Origin: Miltoncostaea sp050249835
GTDB lineage: Bacteria > Actinomycetota > Thermoleophilia > Miltoncostaeales > Miltoncostaeaceae
Reading direction: 5' to 3'
Length of the DNA stretch: 64,000 nucleotides
Assembly: GCA_050249835.1 (NCBI GenBank)
Contig: JBFWPT010000003.1
Location: 112,339-176,338 of the forward strand
The notes beneath the pieces were generated by a model. The model was not told where the DNA came from. It worked only from the letters and a program-made list of their open reading frames with translations, and made no database searches. Position numbers and translations under genes: made by a program. Position 1 is the first letter of the stretch. The number at the start of each line of letters is the position of its first letter. Shown piece after piece: positions 23,186 to 32,069 of the stretch.

Positions 23186-25966
23186 GTGCCCGCACCATCC
23201 CCCCCTGCCCGTTCCCGTGTCCGCCGGGGCCCGCTCGCGCTGCTCGCGCTGGCGGCCGCCCTCGTCGCGGCCCTGCTGCTCAGCGCCGCGCCGGCCTCGG
23301 CCGCCGAGCCGCCCAACCAGAACGACCCGTGCTCCGAGGGCGGCCGTGACACCTGCGGCGGCACGGGCGTCGGCTCGTACGAGCGCTACCGCTACGGCCT
23401 CCGCTGGTTCGGCGACTTCCGCGGCGTGGTGCCCGGCGCCACGCACCCGACCTTCTGCATCGACCTGCGCTTCTGGTACCCGGACCGCGAGCACGACTTC
23501 CGCGAGTTCGACAACGCGGGCCTCCGCAACAAGGAGGGCCAGGGGGTCTCGATCGCCAAGCAGCGCCGGATGGCCTACGCCCTCTGGAACTTCGGGCGCA
23601 GCAACCAGCGTGCGCAGCAGGCCGCGGTCATGCTCTACGTCCACGGCCTCATGGGCGACGGCGCGCCGGGCGAGGTCGCCAAGGACGCCATCGGCCCGCA
23701 GGTCGAGGGGATCTACGACCGGATCGCCCGGGACGCGGCCCGGTACCACGGGCCCTACCGCCTCGACGCCCGCATCCCCGGCGGCCTGACCGCCGGCAAG
23801 CCGGCGACCGGCACGGTGCGCCTGCTGTCGGCCAGCGGGCGCCCGGTGCCGGGCGTGCGCATCACGCTCTCGGCGACGGGCGCCTCCGGCGTCCCGGCGG
23901 TGGTCCGCACGAACTCCTCGGGCGTGGGGACGATCCGGTTCACCCCGACGACCGGCACGGGCGTGACCATCGAGGCCCGCAGCGAGGAGATCGCCTCGAC
24001 GCTGCCGCGCCTCTTCCGGCCCACGACCGGCGGCGCGCAGGTCAACGGCCAGCGCCTCGCCTCCGCCGAGAGCCAGCGCGTGTCCGCCACCGCCACCCAG
24101 GTCTCCTCGAAGGCGACGATCTCCGTCACCACCACGGCGTTCCCGGCGAAGCTCCTGGTGGGCCAGGCCAACCGCGACAAGGTCACCATCAGCGGCCTGC
24201 CCTCGGGCCGGCGCACGACGGTCACCTCGCTCCTGTTCGGGCCGTTCCGCACGCGCGAGTCCATCCGGTGCGACGGCACCCCGGTCGCGCGGAACACGGT
24301 GGAGCGGACCCGGTCCGGGACCTTCGGGACACCCGTGGTGCGCCCGACGCAGCCCGGCTACTACACCTACCAGCTCGTCATCGCGGGGGACCAGGCGTTC
24401 GACCCCGTGACGACACCGTGCGGGATACCCGCCGAGACCTTCGTCGTGGAGCGGCAGCCCACGGTCACGACGAAGGTGAGCTCGCAGTCCGTGACGCCGG
24501 GAACCGCCGTCACCGACACGGTCATCGTCAGCGGCCTCGCCGACGAGGACGCGGTCGTGCGCGCGGCGCTCTACGGGCCGTTCCCGAGCCGGGCCGCGAT
24601 CCGCTGCGACACGCCGCCGGTCTGGGCGGGCAACCTCCCCGTGACCGGGGACGGGGAGTACCTCACGCCCCCGGTGACCCTCACCACGCCCGGCTACTAC
24701 ACCTACAAGGAGTGGCTGGACGCGGTGCCGTTCGTGCGCGCGGCGGAGACGCAGTGCGCCGAGGTCGCCGAGACCACGGTGGTCACCGGGACGCCGCAGG
24801 TGACCACCCAGGTCAGCGACCAGACGACGGCTCCCGGCTCGGTCATCACCGACAGCGTCGTGGTCACCGGCCTCGGCGCCCTGGAGGCGTCGGTCAACGT
24901 CTCCCTCTGGGGCCCCTTCCCGAGCCGCGAGGCCATCGTCTGCACCGGGACCCCGTACTGGACCGGCGCGATCACCGTGACCGGCGACGGCACCTACACG
25001 ACGCCCCAGGTCACCCTCGACCGGGCCGGCTACTACACCTACACGGAGTCGATCGCCGGCACCGAGGCGCACGGCCCGACGGCCACCGCGTGCGGCGACG
25101 CGGCCGAGACCACCCTCGCCACGGCTGCCCCGCAGGTCACCACGGTCGTCTCCAAGGAGGTCGTGAGGCCGGGCGCCGCCGTCTACGACACGCTGCGCGT
25201 CACGGGGCTCGGCAAGACGAGCGTGGAGGTCGAGGCGGAGCTGTTCGGGCCGTTCCCGACGCGCGCCGCGATCCGCTGCACCGGCACCCCGGTCTGGCGC
25301 GGGACGGTGACCGCGAACGGCGACGGCACCTACCGGACGGCGACCACGAAGCTGCCCAAGGTGGGGCTCTACACCTACCGCGAGCGGATCGTGGGATCGG
25401 AGACGGTCACCGGCACGCGCACCGAGTGCGCCCTGGTGGAGGAGACCTCGCTCGCGATGCCGGCGGTCAACACCGGCCGCGGTGACGAGGGCTCCGGCGC
25501 CCGCCTGCTGCAGGCCGGCACGGCGCGGCCCACCCGGCTGCGGTTCACCCGCCTCGGCATCGACGCGCCGGTGGCGCCGGTCGGCATCGACCTGCGCAAG
25601 GGCGAGCTCGACGTGCCGGACGACGTCCGCCGCACCGGCTGGTGGCGCGACGGCGCGGCCCCGGGCGACGCCCGCGGCTCGGTGCTCATCGCCGGGCACG
25701 TGGACAGCCGCCGCCAGGGCGAGGGCGCCTTCTTCCGGTTCGACGACGCCCGGGTGGGCGACCGCGTCGAGGTCCGGACGGCCGACGGCCGCACCCGCAC
25801 CTACCGGGTGACGCAGACCCGCCACCTGCCCAAGGGCAGGCTGCCCGCGTCGATCTGGTCGCTGAAGGGGCGCCACCGGCTCACGTTGGTCACCTGCGGC
25901 GGGCCCTTCGACCAGGCGGCGGGGCGCTACGTGGACAACCTGATGATCACGGCCGTCCCGGTCTGA
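23186..25966 (+). CDS. thioester-like/repeat surface protein fused to sortase
   Basis: The 926-residue precursor has a signal peptide (cut near ASAA, 40) and an N-terminal domain like surface thioester (TED) domains, with Cys91 in FCIDLR and Gln144/145 in AQQAAVMLYV. An Ig-like domain (about 190-260) precedes four tandem 111-residue repeats (about 306-757) sharing GPFPSRxAI, a paired Cys and a GYYTY strand. The C-terminal 150 residues are a class E/F-like sortase with H838 (IAGHVDS), C904 (LVTCGG) and R914 (GRYVDN). There is no LPXTG tail or C-terminal anchor. A substrate-like surface protein carrying its own sortase is unusual. Confidence 0.75.
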   Translation: MPAPSPPARSRVRRGPLALLALAAALVAALLLSAAPASAAEPPNQNDPCSEGGRDTCGGTGVGSYERYRYGLRWFGDFRGVVPGATHPTFCIDLRFWYPDREHDFREFDNAGLRNKEGQGVSIAKQRRMAYALWNFGRSNQRAQQAAVMLYVHGLMGDGAPGEVAKDAIGPQVEGIYDRIARDAARYHGPYRLDARIPGGLTAGKPATGTVRLLSASGRPVPGVRITLSATGASGVPAVVRTNSSGVGTIRFTPTTGTGVTIEARSEEIASTLPRLFRPTTGGAQVNGQRLASAESQRVSATATQVSSKATISVTTTAFPAKLLVGQANRDKVTISGLPSGRRTTVTSLLFGPFRTRESIRCDGTPVARNTVERTRSGTFGTPVVRPTQPGYYTYQLVIAGDQAFDPVTTPCGIPAETFVVERQPTVTTKVSSQSVTPGTAVTDTVIVSGLADEDAVVRAALYGPFPSRAAIRCDTPPVWAGNLPVTGDGEYLTPPVTLTTPGYYTYKEWLDAVPFVRAAETQCAEVAETTVVTGTPQVTTQVSDQTTAPGSVITDSVVVTGLGALEASVNVSLWGPFPSREAIVCTGTPYWTGAITVTGDGTYTTPQVTLDRAGYYTYTESIAGTEAHGPTATACGDAAETTLATAAPQVTTVVSKEVVRPGAAVYDTLRVTGLGKTSVEVEAELFGPFPTRAAIRCTGTPVWRGTVTANGDGTYRTATTKLPKVGLYTYRERIVGSETVTGTRTECALVEETSLAMPAVNTGRGDEGSGARLLQAGTARPTRLRFTRLGIDAPVAPVGIDLRKGELDVPDDVRRTGWWRDGAAPGDARGSVLIAGHVDSRRQGEGAFFRFDDARVGDRVEVRTADGRTRTYRVTQTRHLPKGRLPASIWSLKGRHRLTLVTCGGPFDQAAGRYVDNLMITAVPV
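24101..25455 (+). repeat. four tandem in-frame repeats, about 335 bp
   Basis: Units start near 24101, 24451, 24785 and 25121. Units 2-4 are the most alike; unit 1 is more diverged. Each encodes about 111 residues with a conserved Cys pair, GPFP(S/T)R and GYYTY or LYTY, resembling VaFE-type or CNA-B-like stalk domains. Confidence 0.8.
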
Positions 25967-26063
25967 CCGGCCGGGCCTGACCGTCCACGGGTACTAGGCT
26001 GACGGCGCGCCGGCGACGGCCGGCGCGCCGACCGCCTGCCCAGCCCGCGGGGAAAGGGGGTTC

Positions 26064-28004
26064 ATGACCGGCCCATCGCCTGCGCGCCTGCCCGAGCGCC
26101 TGCGCGACGCCCGGCGGTCGCTGACCGTCACCTTCGGCGTGCTCCTGGGCCTCATCCTCCTGCTGCTCGTGGTCGGGATCGGCGTGTCGCGGGCGGTCCA
26201 CCAGAGCGCCACGGAGGAGTACGTCGAGGACGCGATCCCGCTGAAGGCGGCGGTCCAGGACCTCGTGACCCAGATGGTCAACCAGCAGAGCAGCGTCCGC
26301 GCCTTCCTGCTCACCGAGGACGACACCAAGCTCGTCGTGTACCTGGGCGCCCGGAGGGGGGTGGAGGCCGACCTCGCCTACATCCGCGACAACCTGGACG
26401 GCCACCCGGTCATGGCCAACCTGCTGGCGCAGGCGGAGCCGCAGATCGAGAAGCTGCAGGCGTTCTACGAGGAGCAGATCGCGCTCGGCCGCGCCGGGGC
26501 GCAGTCGCTGGAGCAGGCGCGCGAGGCGACGACGGTCGGCGAGCGGGACTTCGCCGCCTTCCGCGCGACCGCCGCGCGCATGGTCGCCGACACGGACGCC
26601 TTCGTGGAGGACGCGCGCGACGACCAGGAGCGGCTCACCAACGTCCTGACGGTCACGCTCGTCATCCTGGGCGCCCTCGCCGCCGTCGTCGCCCTGCGGC
26701 TGTCCTGGGTGATGCGGCGGCGGATCGCCGACCTGCTCTCCGACCTGGACGCCGAGCGCGCCCGCAGCGCCGAGGCCGCCGTCCGCGCCTCGGCGCTGCA
26801 GCGGGTGACGGCCGCCCTCGCCCCGGCCCTGGACGACGAGGCGGTGCTCCAGGCCCTCGCCGGGGAGGCCTCGGCGGCCGCCGGCATCGACGAGGTCGTC
26901 CTCGCGAGCCCGGGCCCCGGCGGCCAGTTCCTGGAGCGGCGCAGCCTGGGCGGCGAGACCGCGGAGCTCGACCGGCGGATCCCGATCGAGGAGGACCTGC
27001 CGCTGTCCCGGGTGGCGCGGACGGGCGAGCCCGAGTTCCACGCCACGGTGGAGGACCTCGTCGCGGCCAACCCGGAGGCCGTCGCCGTGACGCCGGCGAT
27101 CCCCGGCGCGAGCTGGGCCGTCCTCCCGATCCGCGCCGGCGTGCGTGGCCGGGGGGCGCTCGGGCTGCGGTTCGACGAGGGACGGCGCTTCGACGAGGGT
27201 GAGCGGACGTTCCTGCTCACCCTCACCGACCAGGCGGCGCTGGCGCTCGAACGCGTGCGCCTGCACCAGCAGCAGCAGGAGATCGCCCACGTCCTGCAGC
27301 AGAGCCTGCTGCCGCGGGCCCTGCCCGAGCTGGAGGGGGTCGCCCTCGCCGCCCGCTACGTGACGGGCCAGTCGGGCCAGGAGGTCGGCGGCGACTTCTA
27401 CGACGTGTTCGAGGACCGCTCGGGCCGCCTGTCGGTGATGATCGGCGACGCCTGCGGCAAGGGGCCGGAGGCCGTGGCCCTCACGGCGCTCGCCCGGTAC
27501 ACCGTGCGGGCGGTGGCCGACGGGGTCTCCGGCCCGGCCGAGGCCCTCGGGCGCCTCAACCGGGCGATGCGGGACCAGGGGTTCGGCACCCTGTTCCTCA
27601 CCGCCGCGCACCTGACCCTGGAGCCGCGCGGCGACGGCGCGGTACGGGTGACCGCGTCCCGTGCCGGGCACCCGTTCCCGCTGGTCGTGCGCCGCGACGG
27701 GCACGTGGAGGAGCTCGGGGGGCCGGGGACGATCCTCGGCGTCTTCGACGACCCGCCCCTCGCCGACGTGACCACGGACCTCGCGCCCGGCGACACGGTC
27801 CTCGCATTCACGGACGGGCTCACCGAGGCGCGCCAGGGGACGGCCCTGCTGGGCGACGAGGACCTGCGGCGGGCGGCCTCCGCCTGTGCCGGGCTCGGGG
27901 TGGAGGAGGCGGCGTCGCACCTGCTCGGCGTGGCGGCGGCGTTCGCCCACGGGGCCCTGCGCGACGACGTCGCGCTGGTGGTGGTCCGGATCACCCCGGC
28001 CTGA
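26064..28004 (+). CDS. CHASE3-GAF-SpoIIE phosphatase
   Basis: The 646-residue membrane protein has two transmembrane helices (about 22-43 and 205-225) around an extracytoplasmic CHASE3-type helical sensor, then a coiled-coil, a GAF domain (about 245-405) and a PP2C/SpoIIE phosphatase domain with GGDFYDVF, IGDACGKG, FTDGLTEA and DDVALVVVR, which carry the metal-binding Asp residues. Such RsbU-like phosphatases dephosphorylate an anti-anti-sigma factor and so release a SigB/SigF-type sigma factor. No RsbV or RsbW gene is nearby. AAAGGGGG precedes the ATG. Confidence 0.85.
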   Translation: MTGPSPARLPERLRDARRSLTVTFGVLLGLILLLLVVGIGVSRAVHQSATEEYVEDAIPLKAAVQDLVTQMVNQQSSVRAFLLTEDDTKLVVYLGARRGVEADLAYIRDNLDGHPVMANLLAQAEPQIEKLQAFYEEQIALGRAGAQSLEQAREATTVGERDFAAFRATAARMVADTDAFVEDARDDQERLTNVLTVTLVILGALAAVVALRLSWVMRRRIADLLSDLDAERARSAEAAVRASALQRVTAALAPALDDEAVLQALAGEASAAAGIDEVVLASPGPGGQFLERRSLGGETAELDRRIPIEEDLPLSRVARTGEPEFHATVEDLVAANPEAVAVTPAIPGASWAVLPIRAGVRGRGALGLRFDEGRRFDEGERTFLLTLTDQAALALERVRLHQQQQEIAHVLQQSLLPRALPELEGVALAARYVTGQSGQEVGGDFYDVFEDRSGRLSVMIGDACGKGPEAVALTALARYTVRAVADGVSGPAEALGRLNRAMRDQGFGTLFLTAAHLTLEPRGDGAVRVTASRAGHPFPLVVRRDGHVEELGGPGTILGVFDDPPLADVTTDLAPGDTVLAFTDGLTEARQGTALLGDEDLRRAASACAGLGVEEAASHLLGVAAAFAHGALRDDVALVVVRITPA

Positions 28005-28042
28005 GCCGGGGACCGCCCCTCCCGGGCGGGCGCCGCGGTCGG

Positions 28043-28048
28043 CATGAT
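28043..28048 (+). promoter_or_regulatory. -10-like hexamer, leaderless geometry
   Basis: CATGAT is followed by 6 nt and then the GTG start at 28055. It is weaker than TANNNT but has the same spacing as several other genes in this window. Confidence 0.3.
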
Positions 28049-28054
28049 GCCCCG

Positions 28055-29206
28055 GTGAGCGAACGGGCGGACGTCGTGGTGGTTGGGGCCGGGCCCGGGG
28101 GCGCGACGACCGCCTACCGGCTCGCGAGCGCGGGCGCGCGCGTCGTCCTGCTGGACCGGGCCACCTTCCCGCGCGACAAGCCGTGCGGCGGCGGGCTCAC
28201 GGGCCGGGCCCTGCGGGTGCAGCCCATCGACGTCTCGCCGGTGGTCGAGGACGGCGTCACGACGCTCGACCTGCGCCTGCGGTACGGGCGCGTCGTGCGG
28301 CGCTCCTTCGCGGAGCCGCTCGCCCTCATGACTCAGCGCCGCCTGCTCGACGCCCACCTGGCCGCGAGCGCGGCGGACGCCGGGGCGGACTTCCGCGACG
28401 GCGTCCGGGTGCGCGGCATCGAGACGGGCCCGGACGGCGGCGTCGTCAGCCTGGAGGGCGGCGGGCGCGTGGCCGCGGACGTTGTGATCGGCGCCGACGG
28501 GGCCAACGGCGTCAGCGCCAAGGCCATGGACCTCGGCGCCGACAAGTCCTTCGGGGTCGCGCTGGAGGGCAACGCGCCCATGACCCCCGAGCGGGAGGCC
28601 TGGCACCGCTCACGGGCGACGCTGGAGATGGCCACCGTGCCCGGCGGCTACGCGTGGGTCTTCCCCAAGGGCGACCACGTGAACCTGGGGGTCGGCGGCT
28701 GGGCCGCCGAGGGCCCCAACCTGCGCGTCCACCTGGACCGGCTCTGCCGCGCCCACGGCGTCGACCCCTCCGAGCTGAGCGAGGTGCGCGGCCACCGCCT
28801 GCCCCTGCGGCGCGCCTGGGACGGGGTGGCGCGCGGGCGCGCCGCGGTCGTCGGCGACGCCGCCGGGCTGATCGACCCCCTCTCGGGGGACGGGATGTTC
28901 GAGGCGTTCCTCTCGTCGTCCCTCGTGAGCGAGGCGGCCCTCGACGTGCTGGCCGGCCGGGCGGACGGCCTCGAGCCCTACGGGGAGCGGCTGCAGCGCG
29001 CCCTGGCCGGGCACGCCGCGACCGCCTGGGCGGCCCGGGCCGCGCTGGAGCGGATCCCGGCGACGACCTGGAGCGTCCTGCGCTGGAAGCCGTCGGCGCG
29101 CTTCCTGGCGCACCGCCTCGCCACGGTCCCGCCGGAGGTGCGCGTGCCCCTCATCGGCGGCGTGGAGCGCGCCGCCCGCCGGGCCCTGGGGCCCGCGGCC
29201 GCATGA
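28055..29206 (+). CDS. geranylgeranyl reductase-family flavoprotein
   Basis: The 383-residue protein has an N-terminal FAD Rossmann motif (VVGAGPGGATTAYRLA), the family signature PCGGGLTGRAL near residue 46, and the second FAD motif GDAAGLIDPLSGDGMFEA near residue 265. Geranylgeranyl reductase-type enzymes saturate polyprenyl chains, for example of menaquinone or membrane lipids. The exact substrate is unknown. It starts with GTG and has no strong ribosome site, consistent with a leaderless mRNA. Confidence 0.85.
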   Translation: MSERADVVVVGAGPGGATTAYRLASAGARVVLLDRATFPRDKPCGGGLTGRALRVQPIDVSPVVEDGVTTLDLRLRYGRVVRRSFAEPLALMTQRRLLDAHLAASAADAGADFRDGVRVRGIETGPDGGVVSLEGGGRVAADVVIGADGANGVSAKAMDLGADKSFGVALEGNAPMTPEREAWHRSRATLEMATVPGGYAWVFPKGDHVNLGVGGWAAEGPNLRVHLDRLCRAHGVDPSELSEVRGHRLPLRRAWDGVARGRAAVVGDAAGLIDPLSGDGMFEAFLSSSLVSEAALDVLAGRADGLEPYGERLQRALAGHAATAWAARAALERIPATTWSVLRWKPSARFLAHRLATVPPEVRVPLIGGVERAARRALGPAAA

Positions 29207-29236
29207 ATCCCCGATCGGGCGGGTAGACAAGATCTG

Positions 29237-29923
29237 ATGGGCGTCCGCATCCTGGTGGTGGACGATCAGGCCCCCGTGCGGCGGGTGGTCCGCAGGCTGC
29301 TGGAGCGCTCCGGGTACGAGGTGGACGAGGCCGACGACGGGCGCACCGCGCTCGCCGTGTTCGAGGTGGAGACCCCCGACGCCGTCGTCCTCGACGTCGT
29401 CATGCCGGTGCTGGACGGTTGGTCGACGCTCGAGCGCATCCGCGAGCGGTCGAACGTGCCCGTGCTGATGCTCACCGGCCGCTCGGCGGAGCTCGAGCGC
29501 ACCCGGGGGCTGCGCTACGGCGCCGACGACTACCTCGTCAAGCCCTTCGGGGGCGAGGAGCTGGTGGCGCGCCTGGACGTGCTCCTGCGCCGCGGCGGGG
29601 TCCCGCTCGAGGCGCCCTCCTACGCCGACGGCTTCCTCACCCTGGACGAGGACGGGACCGCGACGGCCGGCGGCCGGCCCGTGGAGCTCTCCCGCATCGA
29701 GGCGCTGCTGCTGCGCGAGCTCGTGTCGCGGGCGGGCCGGCTCGTCCCGATCGCGGATCTCGCGCGGGCGGGGTGGGGCCCCGAGGCCGTCAGCGCCCCC
29801 GGGCAGGTGGTGATCGCGGTGGCGTGGCTGCGCGCGAAGCTCGGCGCCGGCCCGGACGGCGGGTCCCCGATCGAGACGTTGCGCGGCTTCGGGTACCGGT
29901 ACGTCCCGCCCACCGGGGGCTGA
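29237..29923 (+). CDS. OmpR-type response regulator
   Basis: The 228-residue protein has a receiver domain with acidic pair D9/D10, phospho-acceptor D53 (VLDVVMP), T80 and K102 (VKPF), followed by a winged-helix DNA-binding domain ending in LRGFGYRYVPP. It is an orphan: no histidine kinase gene is adjacent. It lies 65 bp upstream of the APC-RCK operon in the same direction, so it may control cation uptake, much as KdpE does elsewhere; that link rests on position only. Confidence 0.85.
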   Translation: MGVRILVVDDQAPVRRVVRRLLERSGYEVDEADDGRTALAVFEVETPDAVVLDVVMPVLDGWSTLERIRERSNVPVLMLTGRSAELERTRGLRYGADDYLVKPFGGEELVARLDVLLRRGGVPLEAPSYADGFLTLDEDGTATAGGRPVELSRIEALLLRELVSRAGRLVPIADLARAGWGPEAVSAPGQVVIAVAWLRAKLGAGPDGGSPIETLRGFGYRYVPPTGG

Positions 29924-29975
29924 CACCGGTCCGCACCCCCCGTCCGGGGGACTGATGGGCGGGCCCGGCGAGTCG

Positions 29976-29981
29976 TAGAGT
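29976..29981 (+). promoter_or_regulatory. -10 element before the APC operon
   Basis: TAGAGT is followed by 7 nt and GTG at 29989. Because it overlaps the alternative GTG at 29980, it supports 29989 as the true start of the first permease on a near-leaderless mRNA. Confidence 0.45.
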
Positions 29982-29988
29982 GCCCGCC

Positions 29989-31893
29989 GTGGCGCCCAGG
30001 TCACGTCAGCAGCAGGGGCTCGAGCGCGTGCTCGGGGCCCCCGCGCTCTTCGCCACCGCCTACGGCAACGTGGGCTCCTCGATCTACTACGCGCTCGGCG
30101 TCACGGCGGCGCTCGCCCTCGGCCTCACCCCGCTCGTCTTCCTCATCGCGGGGCTCATCTTCGCCGCAACCGCGGCCACCTACGCGGAGGGGACCGTCCG
30201 GTACCCCGAGGCCGGGGGCTCGGCGTCCTTCGCGCGCCACGCCTTCAACGAGCTCGTCTCGTTCGGGGCCGCCTGGGCGCAGATGCTCAACTACATCATC
30301 ACGATCGCCATCTCGGCGTTCTTCGTGCCCCACTACCTCTCGATCTTCTGGGAGCCGCTGAAGCAGAACCCGTGGGACGTCGTGGTCGCGGCCGGCCTGA
30401 TCGTGCTGCTCGTCGTCGTGAACATCGTCGGCGTCAAGGAGGCCGCGAAGCTCAACGTCCTGCTGGCGGTGGTCGACTTCGCCACGCAGGCCCTCCTGGT
30501 GGTGCTCGGCTTCGTCCTGATCTTCTCGCCCGAGGTCCTCACGTCCAACGTGACCTTCGGGATCGCCCCGACCTGGGAGAACTTCTTCCTCGCCATCCCC
30601 GTGGCGATGATCGCCTACACCGGCATCGAGACGATCTCGAACCTCTCCGAGGAGGCGCGGGACCCCTCGCGCGACATCCCCCGCTCGATCCGCCTGGTGG
30701 CGGTGGCCGTGTACGCCATCTACTTCACCCTGCCGGCGATCGCCCTCTCGGCCCTCCCGGTCACCGAGGGCCCGGACGGCTACACCACGCCCCTCGGCCT
30801 GCCGCCGGAGGAGGGGGGCTTCGCCAACGACCCGGTGCTCGGGATCGTTGACAACCTGGGCATCGAGGGCTTCGCCCTGAGCGCCCTGGAGACCTATGTC
30901 GGCGTCCTGGCCGCGACGATCCTGTTCATCGCCGCGAACGCCGGGGTGATCGGCGCCTCGCGCATCACCTACTCGATGGCGAGCTACCGGCAGCTCCCGG
31001 AGCGCTTCCGGCGCCTGCACCCCCGCTTCCGGACCCCCTGGCTCGCGCTGGTCGTGTTCGCGGCCATCGCCCCGGTCATCGTGCTGCTGCCCGGCGAGAC
31101 GGACTTCCTCGGGACGATGTACTCGTTCGGCGCGATGCTCTCGTTCACCGTGGCCCACGTGTCGCTCGTGGCCCTGCGGGTGCGGCGCCGCGACGAGGAG
31201 CTCGTGTACCGGGCGCGGCCGAACCTCCGCCTCGGGGGCATCGACTGGCCGCTGTTCGCGGTGCTCGGCGGGCTCGCCACCGGGGCGGCCTGGCTCGTGG
31301 TGGTCATCCAGGAGCCCCTGACGCGCTGGGCGGGGCTGGGCTGGCTCGCCCTGGGCTTCGTCGTGTACGTCGTCTACCGGCGGCGGGTGCTGCACATGCC
31401 GCTGCGCGAGACGGTCCGGGCGCCCGCGCTCGTCATGACGGACGGCCTGCGCATCGAGTACCGCTCCATCGTCGTCCCGGTCGTCCGGTCCGCCGAGAGC
31501 GAGGAGGCGCTCGTGGCCGCCGCCCGGCTGGCCGGTGAGCGCCGGGCGAAGGTCGCGGTCGTCCACGTCATCGAGATCCCCATGGAGCTGCCGCTCACGG
31601 CGAGCATGCCGGACGCCGAGCGGGCCGCCCACGAGCTGCTGGACGACGCCCGGGCGCTGGTCGAGAGCCGGGGCGTCCGGGCCGTGACCCGCGTCGTGCG
31701 CGCCCGGTCCGCGGGCCCGGCGATCGTGGCCGAGGCGGCCCAGCGCAACGCGGAGCTGATCGTGATCGGGGCGCCCCGCCGCGGCCTCGGCCGCCGGGCG
31801 CCCGTCTTCGGCTCCACCACCCGCCACGTGCTCAAGCACAGCCCGGTGCGGGCGATCGTCGTCGGCGGCCGGGTGACGGAGGCCGCCGCGTGA
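29989..31893 (+). CDS. APC-superfamily permease with C-terminal UspA domain
   Basis: The protein (634 residues from GTG 29989) has 12 predicted transmembrane helices of the APC fold (residues 20-470). The first carries GNVGSSIYYALG, the unwound helix typical of the superfamily, and IPVAMIAYTGIETISNLSEEA marks TM6. The C-terminal 140 residues are a UspA-like domain. This layout recalls KimA, an APC-type potassium importer with a Usp-like cytosolic domain, and the two RCK genes in the same operon point the same way. Amino-acid transport remains possible. The stop overlaps the next start (GTGA). Confidence 0.75.
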   Translation: MAPRSRQQQGLERVLGAPALFATAYGNVGSSIYYALGVTAALALGLTPLVFLIAGLIFAATAATYAEGTVRYPEAGGSASFARHAFNELVSFGAAWAQMLNYIITIAISAFFVPHYLSIFWEPLKQNPWDVVVAAGLIVLLVVVNIVGVKEAAKLNVLLAVVDFATQALLVVLGFVLIFSPEVLTSNVTFGIAPTWENFFLAIPVAMIAYTGIETISNLSEEARDPSRDIPRSIRLVAVAVYAIYFTLPAIALSALPVTEGPDGYTTPLGLPPEEGGFANDPVLGIVDNLGIEGFALSALETYVGVLAATILFIAANAGVIGASRITYSMASYRQLPERFRRLHPRFRTPWLALVVFAAIAPVIVLLPGETDFLGTMYSFGAMLSFTVAHVSLVALRVRRRDEELVYRARPNLRLGGIDWPLFAVLGGLATGAAWLVVVIQEPLTRWAGLGWLALGFVVYVVYRRRVLHMPLRETVRAPALVMTDGLRIEYRSIVVPVVRSAESEEALVAAARLAGERRAKVAVVHVIEIPMELPLTASMPDAERAAHELLDDARALVESRGVRAVTRVVRARSAGPAIVAEAAQRNAELIVIGAPRRGLGRRAPVFGSTTRHVLKHSPVRAIVVGGRVTEAAA

Positions 31894-32069
31894 GCGGGCC
31901 CCGCGCCGCCGCGGTGCTGTCCGTCGCGATCATCCTGCTCGGGGTGCTCGTGGTCGTGCGCACCCTGTCGCTCGGGACGGGCGGTGGCCTCGGGCTCGTG
32001 CTCGGCGGCCTCATGATCGTCGCGGGCGCCCTGCGCCTCTGGATGGTGAAGCCGTGGCGACGCGGCTGA
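31890..32069 (+). CDS. 59-residue two-helix membrane protein
   Basis: This short frame encodes two hydrophobic helices separated by a Gly-rich turn (LGTGGGLGLVLGG) and ends in a basic tail (KPWRRG). Its GTG start overlaps the first permease stop by 4 bp, and its 3' end overlaps the second permease start by 16 bp, so it is embedded in the operon and should be translated with both. It could be a small subunit or regulator of the permeases. The family is not recognised. Confidence 0.6.
   Translation: MSGPRAAAVLSVAIILLGVLVVVRTLSLGTGGGLGLVLGGLMIVAGALRLWMVKPWRRG

Noticed and set aside
24101..25455. Regularly spaced repeats as a CRISPR-like array
   Set aside because: The period is about 335 bp, the repeats are in frame within a coding gene, and units diverge as protein domains do.
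22982..25876. 964-residue open frame on the minus strand opposite the surface-sortase gene
   Set aside because: It is the antisense shadow of a real gene in G+C-rich DNA: low-complexity Arg/Gly/Asp/Val composition, no domain, and the + strand frame has signal peptide, repeats and catalytic residues.
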